Shown: positions 1 through 11,411, counted from the stretch's first letter. The stretch: DNA of 64,000 nucleotides from Anaeromyxobacter sp. (GCA_016718565.1 JADKCZ010000013.1:67278-131277), one strand, 5' to 3'. A program made the numbers and translations. Notes: a model not told the origin generated them from the sequence alone.

Positions 1-74
1 TAGAGCAGGTGCGCCACCGCGGCGGCCGCCAGCACCGCCACGGCGGCCAGGTAGGTGAGGAGGCCGGAGCTCAA
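1..74 (-). CDS. N-terminal fragment of a membrane protein, cut by the window edge
   Basis: Reading the minus strand from a TTG at 74 down to base 1 gives 24 codons without a stop. They begin MSSGLLTYLAAVAVL and continue AAAAVAHLL, a short polar start followed by an almost purely hydrophobic stretch, as in the first transmembrane helix of a polytopic protein. The gene is divergent from glnB. Too little is visible to name a family. A cytochrome c assembly (CcsA/CcmC-like) protein would start this way, but that is only a guess. The start codon is uncertain because the rest of the gene lies outside the window. Confidence 0.4.
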   Translation of the reverse strand, partial: MSSGLLTYLAAVAVLAAAAVAHLL

Positions 75-389
75 GGACCCTGGAGTCTAGACGAGTCCTG
101 GCCCGCGTGCGCCGCCTGCCGCTGCGCGCAGGACCGGCCGGCCGATCGGCGCCGCCCTTCCGTGGCGCGTGCGTTGCACACCGGGGAGACGTGGTCGGGA
201 CGAGCGGCACGCCGGGGCTTCCCGTCGTGCCGATCGGCCGGTCCATGGAGCAAGTCGCAGTGGAACCGCCGCCAGGCTGAACGAATCCCGGGCACGCAGG
301 TGCCCATCCTCCGAGCAACCGCTCCCTTGACCGACGAAGGTTTTGGAGCGTAGCGTCAACGCCGATTTTCCATCCCCGAGAGGTGAGCC
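75..389. other. Intergenic region with glnB promoter candidate
   Basis: No convincing gene is present; the open frames here lack family features. On + there is TTGACC (327-332), 18 bases, then TAGCGT (351-356), a plausible sigma-70-type promoter about 30 bases before the glnB start. An inverted repeat GGGCAC-GCAG-GTGCCC sits at 290-305 and could be an operator. It also loosely resembles a sigma-54 -24/-12 element but departs from the consensus. Confidence 0.35.
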
Positions 390-728
390 GTGAAGAAGGT
401 CGAGGCCATCATCAAGCCGTTCAAGCTGGACGAGGTGAAGCAGGCCCTTTCCGAGGTTGGCGTGGCCGGCCTCACGGCCACGGAGGTGAAGGGCTTCGGC
501 CGGCAGAAGGGCCACACCGAGCTCTACCGCGGCGCCGAGTACGTCGTGGACTTCCTCCCCAAGGTCAAGGTGGAGGTGGTGGTCGCCGACGCCCTGGTGG
601 GCAAGGTGGTCGAGGTCATCGAGCGCGCCGCCAAGACCGGCCGCATCGGCGACGGCAAGATCTTCGTGGTGCCCATCGACGAGGTGATCCGCATCCGCAC
701 CGGCGAGCGCGGCGAGGAAGCGCTCTAA
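390..728 (+). CDS. glnB: Nitrogen regulatory protein P-II
   Basis: Trimeric P-II signal protein (112 aa, the normal length). It senses 2-oxoglutarate and ATP/ADP in the cytoplasm and relays nitrogen status to NtrB and to the glutamine synthetase adenylylation machinery. The N-terminus MKKVEAIIKPFKLDEVK, the T-loop GHTELYRGAEY with the uridylylatable tyrosine at residue 51, and the C-terminal GRIGDGKIFVVPIDEVIRIRTGE signature (the last split over two beta strands) are all present. The start is GTG, preceded by a purine-rich GAGAGGTGAG site. It lies 9 bases upstream of an NtrB-like kinase, so the two are probably co-transcribed. The intact Tyr51 suggests control by GlnD-type uridylylation (family knowledge). 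Confidence 0.95.
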   Translation: MKKVEAIIKPFKLDEVKQALSEVGVAGLTATEVKGFGRQKGHTELYRGAEYVVDFLPKVKVEVVVADALVGKVVEVIERAAKTGRIGDGKIFVVPIDEVIRIRTGERGEEAL

Positions 729-737
729 GCGGGACCG

Positions 738-1796
738 GTGTCCCGCCCAGCCAAGGCTCCTCCGCTCCCGGCGGCGCTGGCACGCGCCGCGGTGGACTCC
801 ATCGCCGATGCCCTGGTGATCATCGGGGCCGACGGCGGGGTGGTCCACCTCAACCCGGCGGCGGAGGAGCTGTTCGGCCGCAGCCGCGAGCGGGCCGTCG
901 AGCTGCCGGTCCGGGCGCTGCCCGGCGGCCACCAGCTGGCCGTCATCTCCGAGCGCGCCCGGCTCTCCCAGGAGAGCCAGTCCGCCGAGTTCCCCAGCCC
1001 GCTGGATCCGGGCGTCCCCATCTCCCTCGAGGCCTCGCCGCTGTTCGACGGGCCGACCATCGCCGGCACGGTGGTGGTGCTGCGCGTGACGCGCGGCGGC
1101 GAGCGGGCGCTCAACTTCGAGGCGCTGGCCGCCGGCTTGGCGCACGAGATCAAGAACCCGCTGGCCGGGCTGCAGGGCTCGGCCGAGCTGCTGGCGCGCG
1201 AGGCCGAGGGCAGCGCCCGCGACTACGCGCAGGTGATCGCCCGCGAGGCCCGCCGGGTGGACGGCCTGGTGCGCGAGCTGCTGGACCTGGCCCGCCCGGC
1301 GGCGCTGCAGGTGGCCCCGGTGGACATCCACCAGGTGCTGGGCGACGTGCGGGCCCTGGCCCGCGGCGTCCCCGGCGCCGAGCGGGTGACCTTCCACGAC
1401 CGCTTCGACCCCTCGCTGCCGCCGGTGGTGGGCGACGACGAGAAGCTCACGCAGGTGATCCTCAACCTGGTGCGCAACGCCCTCGACGCGGTGGCGGATC
1501 GACCGGATCCGCAGGTGACGCTGGAGACCAGCGTGGCCACCATCCGGCTGCGCGCCGCCTCCGGCCGGACCCGGCCCCTGGCCCGCATCTCGGTGCAGGA
1601 CAACGGCCCGGGCATCAGCGACGCCATGCTGGCCCGCCTCTTCACGCCCTTCTCCACCTCCAAGCCGCACGGCACCGGGCTCGGCCTGGCCATCTCCAGG
1701 CGCATCGTGGAGGCCCACGGCGGGCGCATCGAGGTCCGGAACCGGTCCGTGGGCGGCGCCGAGGCCAACGTCTACATCCCCCTACAGGTGAGCTGA
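738..1796 (+). CDS. ntrB: NtrB-type nitrogen sensor histidine kinase
   Basis: Cytosolic histidine kinase of 352 aa with no transmembrane segment. Residues ~14-120 form a PAS domain (SIADALVIIGADGGVVHLN). Residues ~130-190 form the dimerisation/phosphoacceptor domain with His136 in AHEIKNPLAG. The ATPase part has an N box (NLVRNALDAV, ~239-248), a G1 box (DNGPGISD) and a G2 box (GTGLGLAISRRIVEAHGG). The H box AHEIKNPL is the one typical of NtrB/GlnL. The position between glnB and ntrC supports the role of phosphorylating NtrC under P-II control. The GTG start is 9 bases after glnB. Confidence 0.9.
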   Translation: MSRPAKAPPLPAALARAAVDSIADALVIIGADGGVVHLNPAAEELFGRSRERAVELPVRALPGGHQLAVISERARLSQESQSAEFPSPLDPGVPISLEASPLFDGPTIAGTVVVLRVTRGGERALNFEALAAGLAHEIKNPLAGLQGSAELLAREAEGSARDYAQVIAREARRVDGLVRELLDLARPAALQVAPVDIHQVLGDVRALARGVPGAERVTFHDRFDPSLPPVVGDDEKLTQVILNLVRNALDAVADRPDPQVTLETSVATIRLRAASGRTRPLARISVQDNGPGISDAMLARLFTPFSTSKPHGTGLGLAISRRIVEAHGGRIEVRNRSVGGAEANVYIPLQVS

Positions 1797-1860
1797 CCCG
1801 CCCCTGGGGGAGGCCCAGCCTGGATCCCGGGCTGGCCCCCGCCTTGCTAGGAGGCACGTC

Positions 1861-3312
<1,452 letters not shown>

Positions 3313-3447
3313 CCTCTCGGGCGCAGCACCGATCTGGACCCCCACTGCCCGCTTCCCAGGCAGCAGGGTGCACGACAAGCAGGCAGCGTCAGCAGCGATC
3401 CCCCCGCCGTGGCTCGGTTTTCTGATCCGGGGCGGGGCCTCCCACGG

Positions 3448-3463
3448 CGGCACGGAAGGTGCT
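3448..3463 (+). promoter_or_regulatory. Sigma-54 (-24/-12) promoter of glnA
   Basis: CGGCACGGAAGGTGCT matches the sigma-54 consensus TGGCACGrNNNTTGCW at all but two defined positions. The invariant GG (3449-3450) and GC (3461-3462) have the required 10 bases between them. Transcription would start near 3474, giving a ~36-base leader before the glnA ATG. Single NtrC-like half sites lie upstream (GCACC 3326-3330, GGTGCA 3367-3372) but are not arranged as a normal palindrome. Confidence 0.8.
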
Positions 3464-3509
3464 ATCGATCGCCGCCATCCACCCCGTTCCCGCTGGAGAA
3501 ACGACCGCG

Positions 3510-4934
3510 ATGGCCATTACGACTCCGAAGCAGGTGCTCGAGTACGCCGCCGAGAAGAAGGCGACCTACGTCGACCTGAAGTTCATGGACTTCATCGGCC
3601 TGTGGCAGCACTTCTCGATCCCGCTCTACGAGCTCTCGGAGGACATCTTCGAGGAGGGGCTCGGCTTCGACGGCTCGTCGATCCGCGGCTGGCAGGCCAT
3701 CCACGCCTCCGACATGCTGGTGATCCCGGACGCCACCACGGCCTGCATCGACCCGTTCATGGCGGAGCCCACGCTCTCGCTGATCTGCAACGTGGTCGAC
3801 CCGATCACCAAGGAGCCGTACAGCCGCGACCCGCGCAACATCGCCATGAAGGCGGAGAAGTACCTGAAGGGCACCGGCCTGGGCGACACCGCCTTCTTCG
3901 GCCCCGAGCCGGAGTTCTTCATCTTCGACGAGGTCCGCTACGACAGCGGCGTCAACCACGCCTTCTTCAAGGTGGACTCGGTCGAGGGGCAGTGGAACAC
4001 GGGCCGCGAGGAGGCCGGCGGCAACCTCGGCTACAAGCCCCGCTACAAGGAGGGCTACTTCCCGGTCGCCCCGACCGACTCGCAGCAGGACATCCGCACC
4101 GAGATGTGCCGCGTCATGGAGTCGGTGGGCATCCACGTGGAGCGGCAGCACCACGAGGTCGCCACCGCCGGCCAGGCCGAGATCGACATCCGGTTCGACT
4201 CGCTGGTGAAGATGGCCGACAAGCTGATGTGGTTCAAGTACGTCATCAAGAACGTGGCGCGCCGGCACGGCAAGACCGTGACCTTCATGCCCAAGCCGCT
4301 CTACGGCGACAACGGCTCCGGCATGCACGTGCACCAGTCCATCTGGAAGAGCGGCAAGCCGCTCTTCGCGGGCGACGGCTACGCCGGCCTCTCCGAGATG
4401 GCCATGCACTACATCGGCGGCATCCTGAAGCACGGCCCGGCGCTGGCGGCCCTCATCTGCCCGTCGACCAACTCGTACAAGCGGCTGGTGCCGGGCTTCG
4501 AGGCCCCCATCAACCTGGCCTACTCGGCCCGCAACCGCTCCGCCTCGGTGCGCATCCCGATGTACTCGCCCTCCCCGAAGGCGAAGCGCATCGAGTTCCG
4601 CTCGCCGGATCCGTCGGCCAACGGCTACCTGGCCTTCTCGGCCATGCTGATGGCCGGCCTGGACGGCATCGAGAACAAGATCAACCCCGGCCAGCCGCTC
4701 GACAAGGACATCTACGGCATGTCGCCGGAGGAGCTGAAGGACATCCCCAAGATGCCCGGCTCGCTGGACGAGGCGCTCGAGGCCCTGCGCAAGGACCACA
4801 AGTTCCTGCTCAAGGGCGACGTCTTCACCGAGGACGTCATCGAGACGTGGATCCAGTACAAGTACGACAAGGAAGTGAACCCGGTCCGGATGCGCCCGAC
4901 GCCGATGGAGTACGCGCTCTACTTCGACATCTGA
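3510..4934 (+). CDS. glnA: Glutamine synthetase type I
   Basis: Dodecameric ATP-dependent glutamate-ammonia ligase, 474 aa, the expected GSI length. The beta-grasp N-domain carries FDGSSIRGW (53-61). Metal-binding GPEPEFF (131-137), the ATP-site region NGSGMHVHQS (268-277) and the adenylylation-type loop with Tyr402 (KDIYGMSPEE) are present, so it looks like the adenylylated GSI-beta subtype. The ATG at 3510 is preferred over an in-frame upstream ATG at 3459: it has GGAGAA 9 bases upstream, matches the family N-terminus, and the upstream ATG lies on the promoter itself. Expression is expected to be NtrC/sigma-54 controlled. Confidence 0.97.
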   Translation: MAITTPKQVLEYAAEKKATYVDLKFMDFIGLWQHFSIPLYELSEDIFEEGLGFDGSSIRGWQAIHASDMLVIPDATTACIDPFMAEPTLSLICNVVDPITKEPYSRDPRNIAMKAEKYLKGTGLGDTAFFGPEPEFFIFDEVRYDSGVNHAFFKVDSVEGQWNTGREEAGGNLGYKPRYKEGYFPVAPTDSQQDIRTEMCRVMESVGIHVERQHHEVATAGQAEIDIRFDSLVKMADKLMWFKYVIKNVARRHGKTVTFMPKPLYGDNGSGMHVHQSIWKSGKPLFAGDGYAGLSEMAMHYIGGILKHGPALAALICPSTNSYKRLVPGFEAPINLAYSARNRSASVRIPMYSPSPKAKRIEFRSPDPSANGYLAFSAMLMAGLDGIENKINPGQPLDKDIYGMSPEELKDIPKMPGSLDEALEALRKDHKFLLKGDVFTEDVIETWIQYKYDKEVNPVRMRPTPMEYALYFDI

Positions 4935-4979
4935 CCAGTCGGCGCTCTGCGCCCACTCAGAAGTCCGCATGAGCACGAG

Positions 4980-5010
4980 GGGCCCCACTGAGGGGCCCTT
5001 CGTCGTTTCG
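4980..5010 (+). terminator. Intrinsic terminator after glnA
   Basis: A perfect 7-bp stem GGGCCCC (4980-4986) / GGGGCCC (4992-4998) with loop ACTGA is followed by a T-rich tail TTCGTCGTTTC. It lies 46 bases after the glnA stop. Confidence 0.75.
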
Positions 5011-5031
5011 AGGGGAGCCCGGCGCCCCCTG

Positions 5032-5329
5032 CCCTCTCCCCGGAGGGGAGAGGGAGTTCGACCGCGGGTGGACGCGGGCGCCCCTCACCCCTGCCCTCTC
5101 CCCGGAGGGGAGAGGGAGACTCAACCGGGGAAGCTCAACATTGCCAGCCCCCCTCTCCCCCAGGGCGGGCGTGGACCTTCCTGAGGTGAGGCGGGGCGAG
5201 GGCCCCCCGCCGCCGCTATGGGGTTTAGATGCGCCCGCCCTGCCCCCAGCTTGCTGGGGGAGAGGGAGACTCAACCGGGGAGGCTCAACATGGTCAGCCC
5301 CCTCTCCCCCAGCTTGCTGGGGGAGAGGG
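5032..5329. repeat. REP-like palindromic repeat cluster 1
   Basis: Two kinds of short palindrome occur between glnA and the MFS gene. Type A is a 23-base element with arms CCCTCTCCCC and GGGGAGAGGG, at 5032-5054 and 5094-5116. Type B has arms CCCTCTCCCCCAGC/GCTGGGGGAGAGGG, complete at 5300-5329, with truncated copies near 5149-5163 and 5242-5266. The palindromes sit in a longer conserved context (CTCACCCCTG before A, GGTGAGGGG after B). About 48 bases around 5112-5160 recur at 5262-5310. No gene is present from 5011 to 5424. Similar elements recur at 19.0-19.5 kb. Confidence 0.85.
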
Positions 5330-5424
5330 CAGGGGTGAGGGGGCTGCTGTGGGCACTCCGTCCGGGATGACGCAGCGGCGTCCGGTGGCGCCCCTGCGCT
5401 CCTGGTGGTATCCCGGCGCTCGCC

Positions 5425-6663
5425 GTGGGCCTGCTCGCGAACCGCTTCCACGCCGCCGCGGGCGGCCTGCCGCGCGTCTTCTGGACGCTCTGGGCCGGCA
5501 TGCTGGTCAACCGGCTCGCCTCCTTCGTCATCACCTTCCTGGCGCTCTACCTGGTGCGCGAGCGCGGCTTCAGCGCCGACGCGGCCGGACGGGTGGTGGC
5601 GCTCTACGGGGTGGGGCTGCTCCTGGCCGGGCCGCTCGGCGGGGCCCTGGCCGACCGGGTGGGCCGGCGCCCCACCATGCTGGCCGGGCTGGCGCTGGGC
5701 GGCGCCTGCGTGGCCGCCCTGGGCTTCCTGCGCGACCCCACCTGGCTGGCGGGGCTGGCCTTCTGCGCCGCCCTCACCGGCGACCTCTACCGCCCGGCCG
5801 CCAACGCCGCCATCGCCGACGTGGTGCCCCCGGCCGACCGGGCCCGCGCCTTCGGGCTGGTCTACTGGGCGGTCAACCTGGGCTGGGCGGTCAGCCTCTC
5901 GGTGGCCGGCTTCGTGGCCGAGCGCTCGATGCTGGCCCTCTTCCTGGCCGACGCCCTCACCTCCTTCGCCTTCGCCACCATCGTGTGGCGGCGGGTGCCG
6001 GAGACCCGGCCGGCGCACCAGGCCCACGCCCCGGCGCTGGCGGGGCTCCTGCGGGTCTTCGGCGACCGCCCCTTCGTCACCTTCCTCGGCATCAACCTGG
6101 TGGTGCTGGTGGTCTTCACCCAGTTCCAGCTGGCCGCGCCGCTGGACTACGCCGAGCACGGCGTCGGGCCGCTGTCGTTCTCGCTGCTCATGGCCCTCAA
6201 CGGCCTGGGGGTGGTGATCCTCCAGCCGCTGCTGGCGCCGCGCCTGCCGCGCCACGACGGGGCCAACGTGCTGGCCCTCTCGGCGGTGCTCATCGGCCTG
6301 GGCTACGGGATGAACGCCTTCCAGGGCTCGCTGCCGGCCTACGCGGTGGGGGCGCTGCTCTACACGGTGGGCGAGGTGCTGGGCTTCCCGGTGGCCTCGG
6401 CCATCGTGGCCGACCTTGCCCCGCCCGAGCTGCGCGGGCGCTACCAGGGGGCCTTCTCGATGTCCTGGGGCCTGGCCTTCACCCTCGCGCCGCTGGTGGG
6501 CGGCGAGGTGCTCCACCGCTTCGGGGGCCGGGCGCTCTGGCTGGGCTGCCTGGCGGCGTCGCTGGCGATGGCGCTGGCCCACCTGGCGGCCGGTCCGGCC
6601 CGGCGGCGCCGGCTGGCCGCGCTGCGCATCGACGCCCGGCCGGCCGGCCCCGGGCCGGGCTGA
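5425..6663 (+). CDS. MFS transporter
   Basis: Polytopic inner-membrane protein of 412 aa with about 12 hydrophobic helices, as in the major facilitator superfamily. Between helices 2 and 3 is the MFS motif-A-like loop GGALADRVGRRPTMLAG (residues ~74-90), which identifies a proton-coupled drug/metabolite-type (DHA1-like) carrier. Substrate cannot be read from sequence. The GTG at 5425 is the first start giving a complete first helix, but no strong ribosome site is visible. It stands alone between a repeat cluster and sensor kinases. Confidence 0.85.
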   Translation: MGLLANRFHAAAGGLPRVFWTLWAGMLVNRLASFVITFLALYLVRERGFSADAAGRVVALYGVGLLLAGPLGGALADRVGRRPTMLAGLALGGACVAALGFLRDPTWLAGLAFCAALTGDLYRPAANAAIADVVPPADRARAFGLVYWAVNLGWAVSLSVAGFVAERSMLALFLADALTSFAFATIVWRRVPETRPAHQAHAPALAGLLRVFGDRPFVTFLGINLVVLVVFTQFQLAAPLDYAEHGVGPLSFSLLMALNGLGVVILQPLLAPRLPRHDGANVLALSAVLIGLGYGMNAFQGSLPAYAVGALLYTVGEVLGFPVASAIVADLAPPELRGRYQGAFSMSWGLAFTLAPLVGGEVLHRFGGRALWLGCLAASLAMALAHLAAGPARRRRLAALRIDARPAGPGPG

Positions 6664-6812
6664 CCCCCCACCCCACCCTGGCTGCGCTGACCCTCCGCCG
6701 GCGCCCCACCGACCTGACCTGGCGCAAGGCGGTGGCCGCAGGGTGTGTCACGCTGCGGGAGCCGTACCCGCCCACGCGTGGGCGCAGCGACGCAAGCTCC
6801 AGGGGGCCGGGC

Positions 6813-9557
6813 ATGCCGGTGGTCTCACCCCATGACGGCGCCGGGCAGGCCTTCCGCCAGCTCTTCGAGCACATGAGCGAGGGGGTGGCGCTGCACGAGA
6901 TCCTCCTCGACCCGGCCGGCCGGGCGTTCGACTACCGCTTCCTGCAGGTCAACGCCGCCTTCGAGCGGCTCACCGGCCTGCGCGCCGCCGAGGTGGTGGG
7001 GCGCACCGCGCTCGAGGTCATCCCCGCCCTCGAGGCGGAGTTCATCGCGCGCTACGCCCACGTGGCCCTGACCGGCGAGCCGATGCGCTTCGAGCTGCGC
7101 GCCGACGCGCTGGGGCGGATCTTCCACGTCAGCGCCTACCGCCCCGAGCCCCTCCACTTCGCCTGCGTCTTCACCGACGTCACCGCGGAGCGGTCCGCCC
7201 AGGCCGAGCTGCGCGCCGCCCTGCGCCGCGCCGAGGCCAGCGAGCACCAGCTGCGCCTGGTGGTCTCCCAGTCGCGCGACGTCATCTGGACCTTCGACCT
7301 CGCCGCCGGCCGCTTCACCTACGTGAGCCCGAGCATCGAGGCGCTGCGGGGCCTGACGGTCGAGGAGGCCCTGGCCGAGCCCATGGAGCGGGCCCTCACG
7401 CCCGAGTCGCTGGCCCGCGTCATGGCCGTGGCGGCCCGCAACGGCACCCCCGAGGAGGAGAACCCGCACACCGGCGTCTACGACCAGCCCTGCAAGGACG
7501 GCTCGATCAAGCACGTCGAGATGACCACCACCTACCAGCGCGGCCCCGACGGGCGCCCGCGCACGGTGGTCGGGATCTCGCGCGACGCCACCGACCGGGT
7601 GCGGGCCGAGCGGGCCCTGCGCCGGAGCGAGGCGCTCTACCGCTGCCTCTTCACCGCCACGCCGAGCGGGGTGATCCTGACCGGCCCGGACGGGCGCATC
7701 CTGGCGTTCAACGACCGGGCGGCGGCGCAGCTCGGCTACACCCGCGAGGCCTTCGCCCGGCTCGCCATCCCCGACATCGACGCCGAGGACGACGCGGACC
7801 GGGTGCGCTCCCGGATCCGGCAGGCCATGCAGGACGGGCACCTCGAGTTCGACACCCGGCACCGGAGCCGCACCGGCGAGCTGCGCGAGGTGCACGTCCG
7901 CATCGTCCCGGTGGACCTCGGCGAGGGCACGGCCCTGCTCTCCACCTGGGACGACGTCACCGAGCAGCAGCGGCTCACCCGGGAGCTGCAGCTCGGGCTG
8001 GCCGAGCGGGACGAGCGGGAGCGCTGGCTGCAGGCCAGCCAGCGGGTGGCCCGGCTGGGCCACTACGTCTTCGAGGTGCGCGAGGACCGGTGGGTCAGCT
8101 CACCGATGCTCGACGAGATCTTCGGCATCGGGCCCGAGCACCCGCGCACCACCGCCTCCTGGCTCGGGCTGGTGCACCCCGACGACCGGGCCGACCTGAC
8201 CGACCACCTCTCGGCGCTGGCGGCCGCCGGCTCGCGCTTCGACCGGGTCTACCGGGTCGGGAGGCCGGGCGATCCGCCGCGCTGGGTCCACGGCCTGGGC
8301 GACCTCGAGCGCGACGAGGCCGGCCGGCCGCTGCGCCTGGTGGGCACCATCCAGGACGTGACGGCCCGCCACCAGGCTGAGCTGGTCCGCGAGGGCCTGG
8401 CGGACCAGCTGCGCCAGGCCCAGAAGCTGGAGAGCATCGGGCGGCTGGCCGGCGGGGTGGCCCACGACTTCAACAACATCCTGGTGGTCCTGCTGGCCTG
8501 CGGGGAGGCGCTGCAGCGGAGCCTGGACGAGGGGCGGCCGCCCGAGCGCGAGGACGTGCAGGAGATCCTGGAGGCGGCGGCGCGGGCCAAGGACCTGACC
8601 AGCCAGCTGCTGGCCTTCGCCCGCAAGAAGGTGGTGGCGCCGGTGCCGGTGGACCTCAACGAGGAGGTGCGCCGCGCCGAGCGGATGCTGCACCGCCTGC
8701 TGGGCGAGGACGTGGCGCTGGTGCTGCGGCTGGCGCCCGCCCTGTGGGCCACCACCTGCGACCCGGGCCAGCTCCAGCAGCTGCTGGTGAACCTGGCGGT
8801 CAACGCCCGTGACGCCATGCCGGGCGGCGGGCGCCTCACCCTCTCCACCGCCAACGTGGACGAGCCGGGGGCCGGGGAGGCGGGCTGGCGCGGCCTGGCC
8901 CCGGCGGCCGGGCCGCACGTCCGGCTGGTGGTCGAGGACACCGGGGGGGGCATCCCGCCGGAGCTCTGGTCGCGCCTCTTCGAGCCCTTCGTCACCACCA
9001 AGCCGGCCGGCCGGGGCACCGGGCTCGGCCTGGCCACCGCCCTCGGCATCGCCCAGCAGGCCGGCGGCGTCATCCGCTTCCGCAGCCAGCCTGGCTGCGG
9101 CGCCGCCTTCGAGGTGCTGCTGCCCCGCACCGAGGCCACGGTGGCCGGCCCCGCCGACCCCGGGCGCGCGCCCGGGCCCCTCACCCAGGCCACCGAGCGG
9201 ATCCTGCTGGTGGAGGACGACCAGCACGTCCGCGACGCCACCAGCCGCGCCCTGCGCCAGGCCGGCTACCAGGTGGTGACCGCCGCCGGCGGCGCCGAGC
9301 TGCAGGCGCTCCTCGGGCCGGACCTGCCGGCGCCGCAGCTCCTGCTCACCGACGTGGTGATGCCGGGGATGAACGGCCGCCAGGTGGCCGAGGCGGCGCG
9401 GCGGGCCTTCCCGGGCCTGCGGGTCCTCTTCATGTCCGGCTACGCGCAGGACATCATCGTCCACCACGGGGTGGTGGACCCGGGCCTGGACCTGCTGGAG
9501 AAGCCCTTCACCAACGAGGCGCTGCTGCGACGGGTGCGGGCGGCGCTCGACGCGTGA
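6813..9557 (+). CDS. Hybrid sensor histidine kinase with four PAS domains and a receiver
   Basis: 914 aa, no transmembrane segment, so a cytosolic sensor. Four PAS/PAC units run from ~12-128, ~140-268, ~270-390 and ~405-520, each ending in a D-x-T heptad (TDVTAERSAQ, SRDATDRVRA, DDVTEQQRLT, QDVTARHQAE). A kinase core follows: His551 in GRLAGGVAHDFNN, N box NLAVNARDAMPGG, G1 VEDTGGGIP, G2 GRGTGLGLA. The C-terminal receiver (795-914) carries phosphoacceptor Asp847 (LLTDVVMPGMNG). The VAHDFNN H box is typical of PAS hybrid kinases that pass phosphate to their own receiver. Start ATG 6813; a longer upstream frame is non-conserved repeat DNA. The next gene is another kinase, and no output regulator is adjacent. 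Signal unknown. Confidence 0.88.
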   Translation: MPVVSPHDGAGQAFRQLFEHMSEGVALHEILLDPAGRAFDYRFLQVNAAFERLTGLRAAEVVGRTALEVIPALEAEFIARYAHVALTGEPMRFELRADALGRIFHVSAYRPEPLHFACVFTDVTAERSAQAELRAALRRAEASEHQLRLVVSQSRDVIWTFDLAAGRFTYVSPSIEALRGLTVEEALAEPMERALTPESLARVMAVAARNGTPEEENPHTGVYDQPCKDGSIKHVEMTTTYQRGPDGRPRTVVGISRDATDRVRAERALRRSEALYRCLFTATPSGVILTGPDGRILAFNDRAAAQLGYTREAFARLAIPDIDAEDDADRVRSRIRQAMQDGHLEFDTRHRSRTGELREVHVRIVPVDLGEGTALLSTWDDVTEQQRLTRELQLGLAERDERERWLQASQRVARLGHYVFEVREDRWVSSPMLDEIFGIGPEHPRTTASWLGLVHPDDRADLTDHLSALAAAGSRFDRVYRVGRPGDPPRWVHGLGDLERDEAGRPLRLVGTIQDVTARHQAELVREGLADQLRQAQKLESIGRLAGGVAHDFNNILVVLLACGEALQRSLDEGRPPEREDVQEILEAAARAKDLTSQLLAFARKKVVAPVPVDLNEEVRRAERMLHRLLGEDVALVLRLAPALWATTCDPGQLQQLLVNLAVNARDAMPGGGRLTLSTANVDEPGAGEAGWRGLAPAAGPHVRLVVEDTGGGIPPELWSRLFEPFVTTKPAGRGTGLGLATALGIAQQAGGVIRFRSQPGCGAAFEVLLPRTEATVAGPADPGRAPGPLTQATERILLVEDDQHVRDATSRALRQAGYQVVTAAGGAELQALLGPDLPAPQLLLTDVVMPGMNGRQVAEAARRAFPGLRVLFMSGYAQDIIVHHGVVDPGLDLLEKPFTNEALLRRVRAALDA

Positions 9558-9640
9558 GCCCCGGGCCGGGCCGTGGCCACCCGCCCGCGGCGGGGGCGCG
9601 GCGACCGCCACCGCCGGCCCGGAACCTGCTATCTCAGGCC

Positions 9641-10692
9641 ATGGCCGCGGAGAGGCAGTGGAACGAGGCGCTGTTCCGGGCGCTGACGGAGCACTCGGGC
9701 GACATCCTCTCGCTCCTGGACGCCCAGGGGCGGTTCCTCTTCAACTCGGCGGCGGCCCTGCGCATCAGCGGGTACAGCTCCGAGGAGCTGGCCGAGATGG
9801 GCCCCTTCCAGAGCATCCACCCGGAGGACCTGGCGACGGTGGCGGAGACCTTCCGGCGGGTGCTGGCCGAGCCCGGGGCCACCGCCTCGGCGCAGTACCG
9901 CCACAGGACCAAGGGCGGCGGCTGGACCTGGATGGAGGCGGTGGCCTGCAACCAGCTCGACAACCCGGACGTGCGCGGCGTGGTCACCTCCTCCCGCGAC
10001 ATCACCGAGCGCAAGCGGACCGAGGACGCGCTGCGCCAGGGCGAGGAGCGGCTGCGGGCGCTGGCGGCGCGCCTCGACGCCCTGCGGGAGGAGGAGCAGG
10101 CGCGCATCTCCCGGGACCTGCACGACGACCTGGCGCAGGTGCTGGCCGGGCTGGGCTTCGAGTTCCGCCGGCTGGAGAACCGGCTGGCGGAGTCGGACGC
10201 GCCCGCCTGGCTGGAGGACTGGCTGGCCGAGGCGTCCTCGCTGGTCGGCCAGGCCCACGCCTCGGTGCGGCGCATCGCCTTCGACCTGCGCCCGCCCTCC
10301 CTCGACGCGCTCGGGCTCCCCCAGGCGCTGGCCGCGGAGGCGCGGCGCTTCGAGGCCCGCACCGGGATCCGCTGCGCGGTCGAGGTCGGCGAGTTCCCGG
10401 CCCTGCCCGCCCCGCTGGCCACGGCGCTCTTCCGCATCGCCCAGGAGTCCCTCACCAACGTGGCCCGGCACGCCCAGGCCACGCGGGTCCAGCTGCGGCT
10501 CGAGGCCGGCGGCGGCGAGGTGGTGCTGCGGGTGGAGGACGACGGGCGCGGTCCCGAGGAGGGTGACCCGGCCAAGGCCGGCCTGGGGCTGCTGGGGATG
10601 CGGGAGCGCGCCGCCCAGGTCGGCGGCACGGCGCGGCTGGAGCGCGGCGCCGCGGGCGGCGCCACGGTGGTGGCCCGCCTGCCCCTGGCGCC

Positions 10693-10708
<16 letters not shown>
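9641..10708 (+). CDS. PAS sensor kinase of the NarX/HisKA_3 type
   Basis: 355 aa, cytosolic. Residues ~5-125 are a PAS/PAC unit (DILSLLDAQGRFLFN ... SSRDITERKRTED). This is followed by a HisKA_3 dimerisation domain with the phosphorylated His in ISRDLHDDLAQVLAGLG and a compact ATPase domain (RIAQESLTNVARHAQA, DDGRG, GLGLLGMRERA). This family normally phosphorylates a NarL/LuxR-type regulator; none is in the window. ATG 9641 is chosen. A GTG at 9554 overlapping the previous stop is possible but would add a non-conserved Pro/Gly-rich tail. The 3' end overlaps the convergent livF by 16 bases. Confidence 0.85.

Positions 10709-11411
<703 letters not shown>

Noticed and set aside
290..305. Sigma-54 promoter before glnB
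   Set aside because: With the required 10-base spacing between GG and GC, the -24 and -12 bases match poorly. The sequence is better read as a short inverted repeat.
87..1718. Long minus-strand open frame opposite ntrB
   Set aside because: It is a compositional shadow in GC-rich DNA. The + strand encodes unmistakable GlnB and NtrB, and the minus product is low-complexity His/Gly/Arg-rich sequence.
3326..3372. NtrC enhancer site
   Set aside because: Only isolated half sites GCACC and GGTGCA about 37 bases apart, not the normal 17-bp palindrome.
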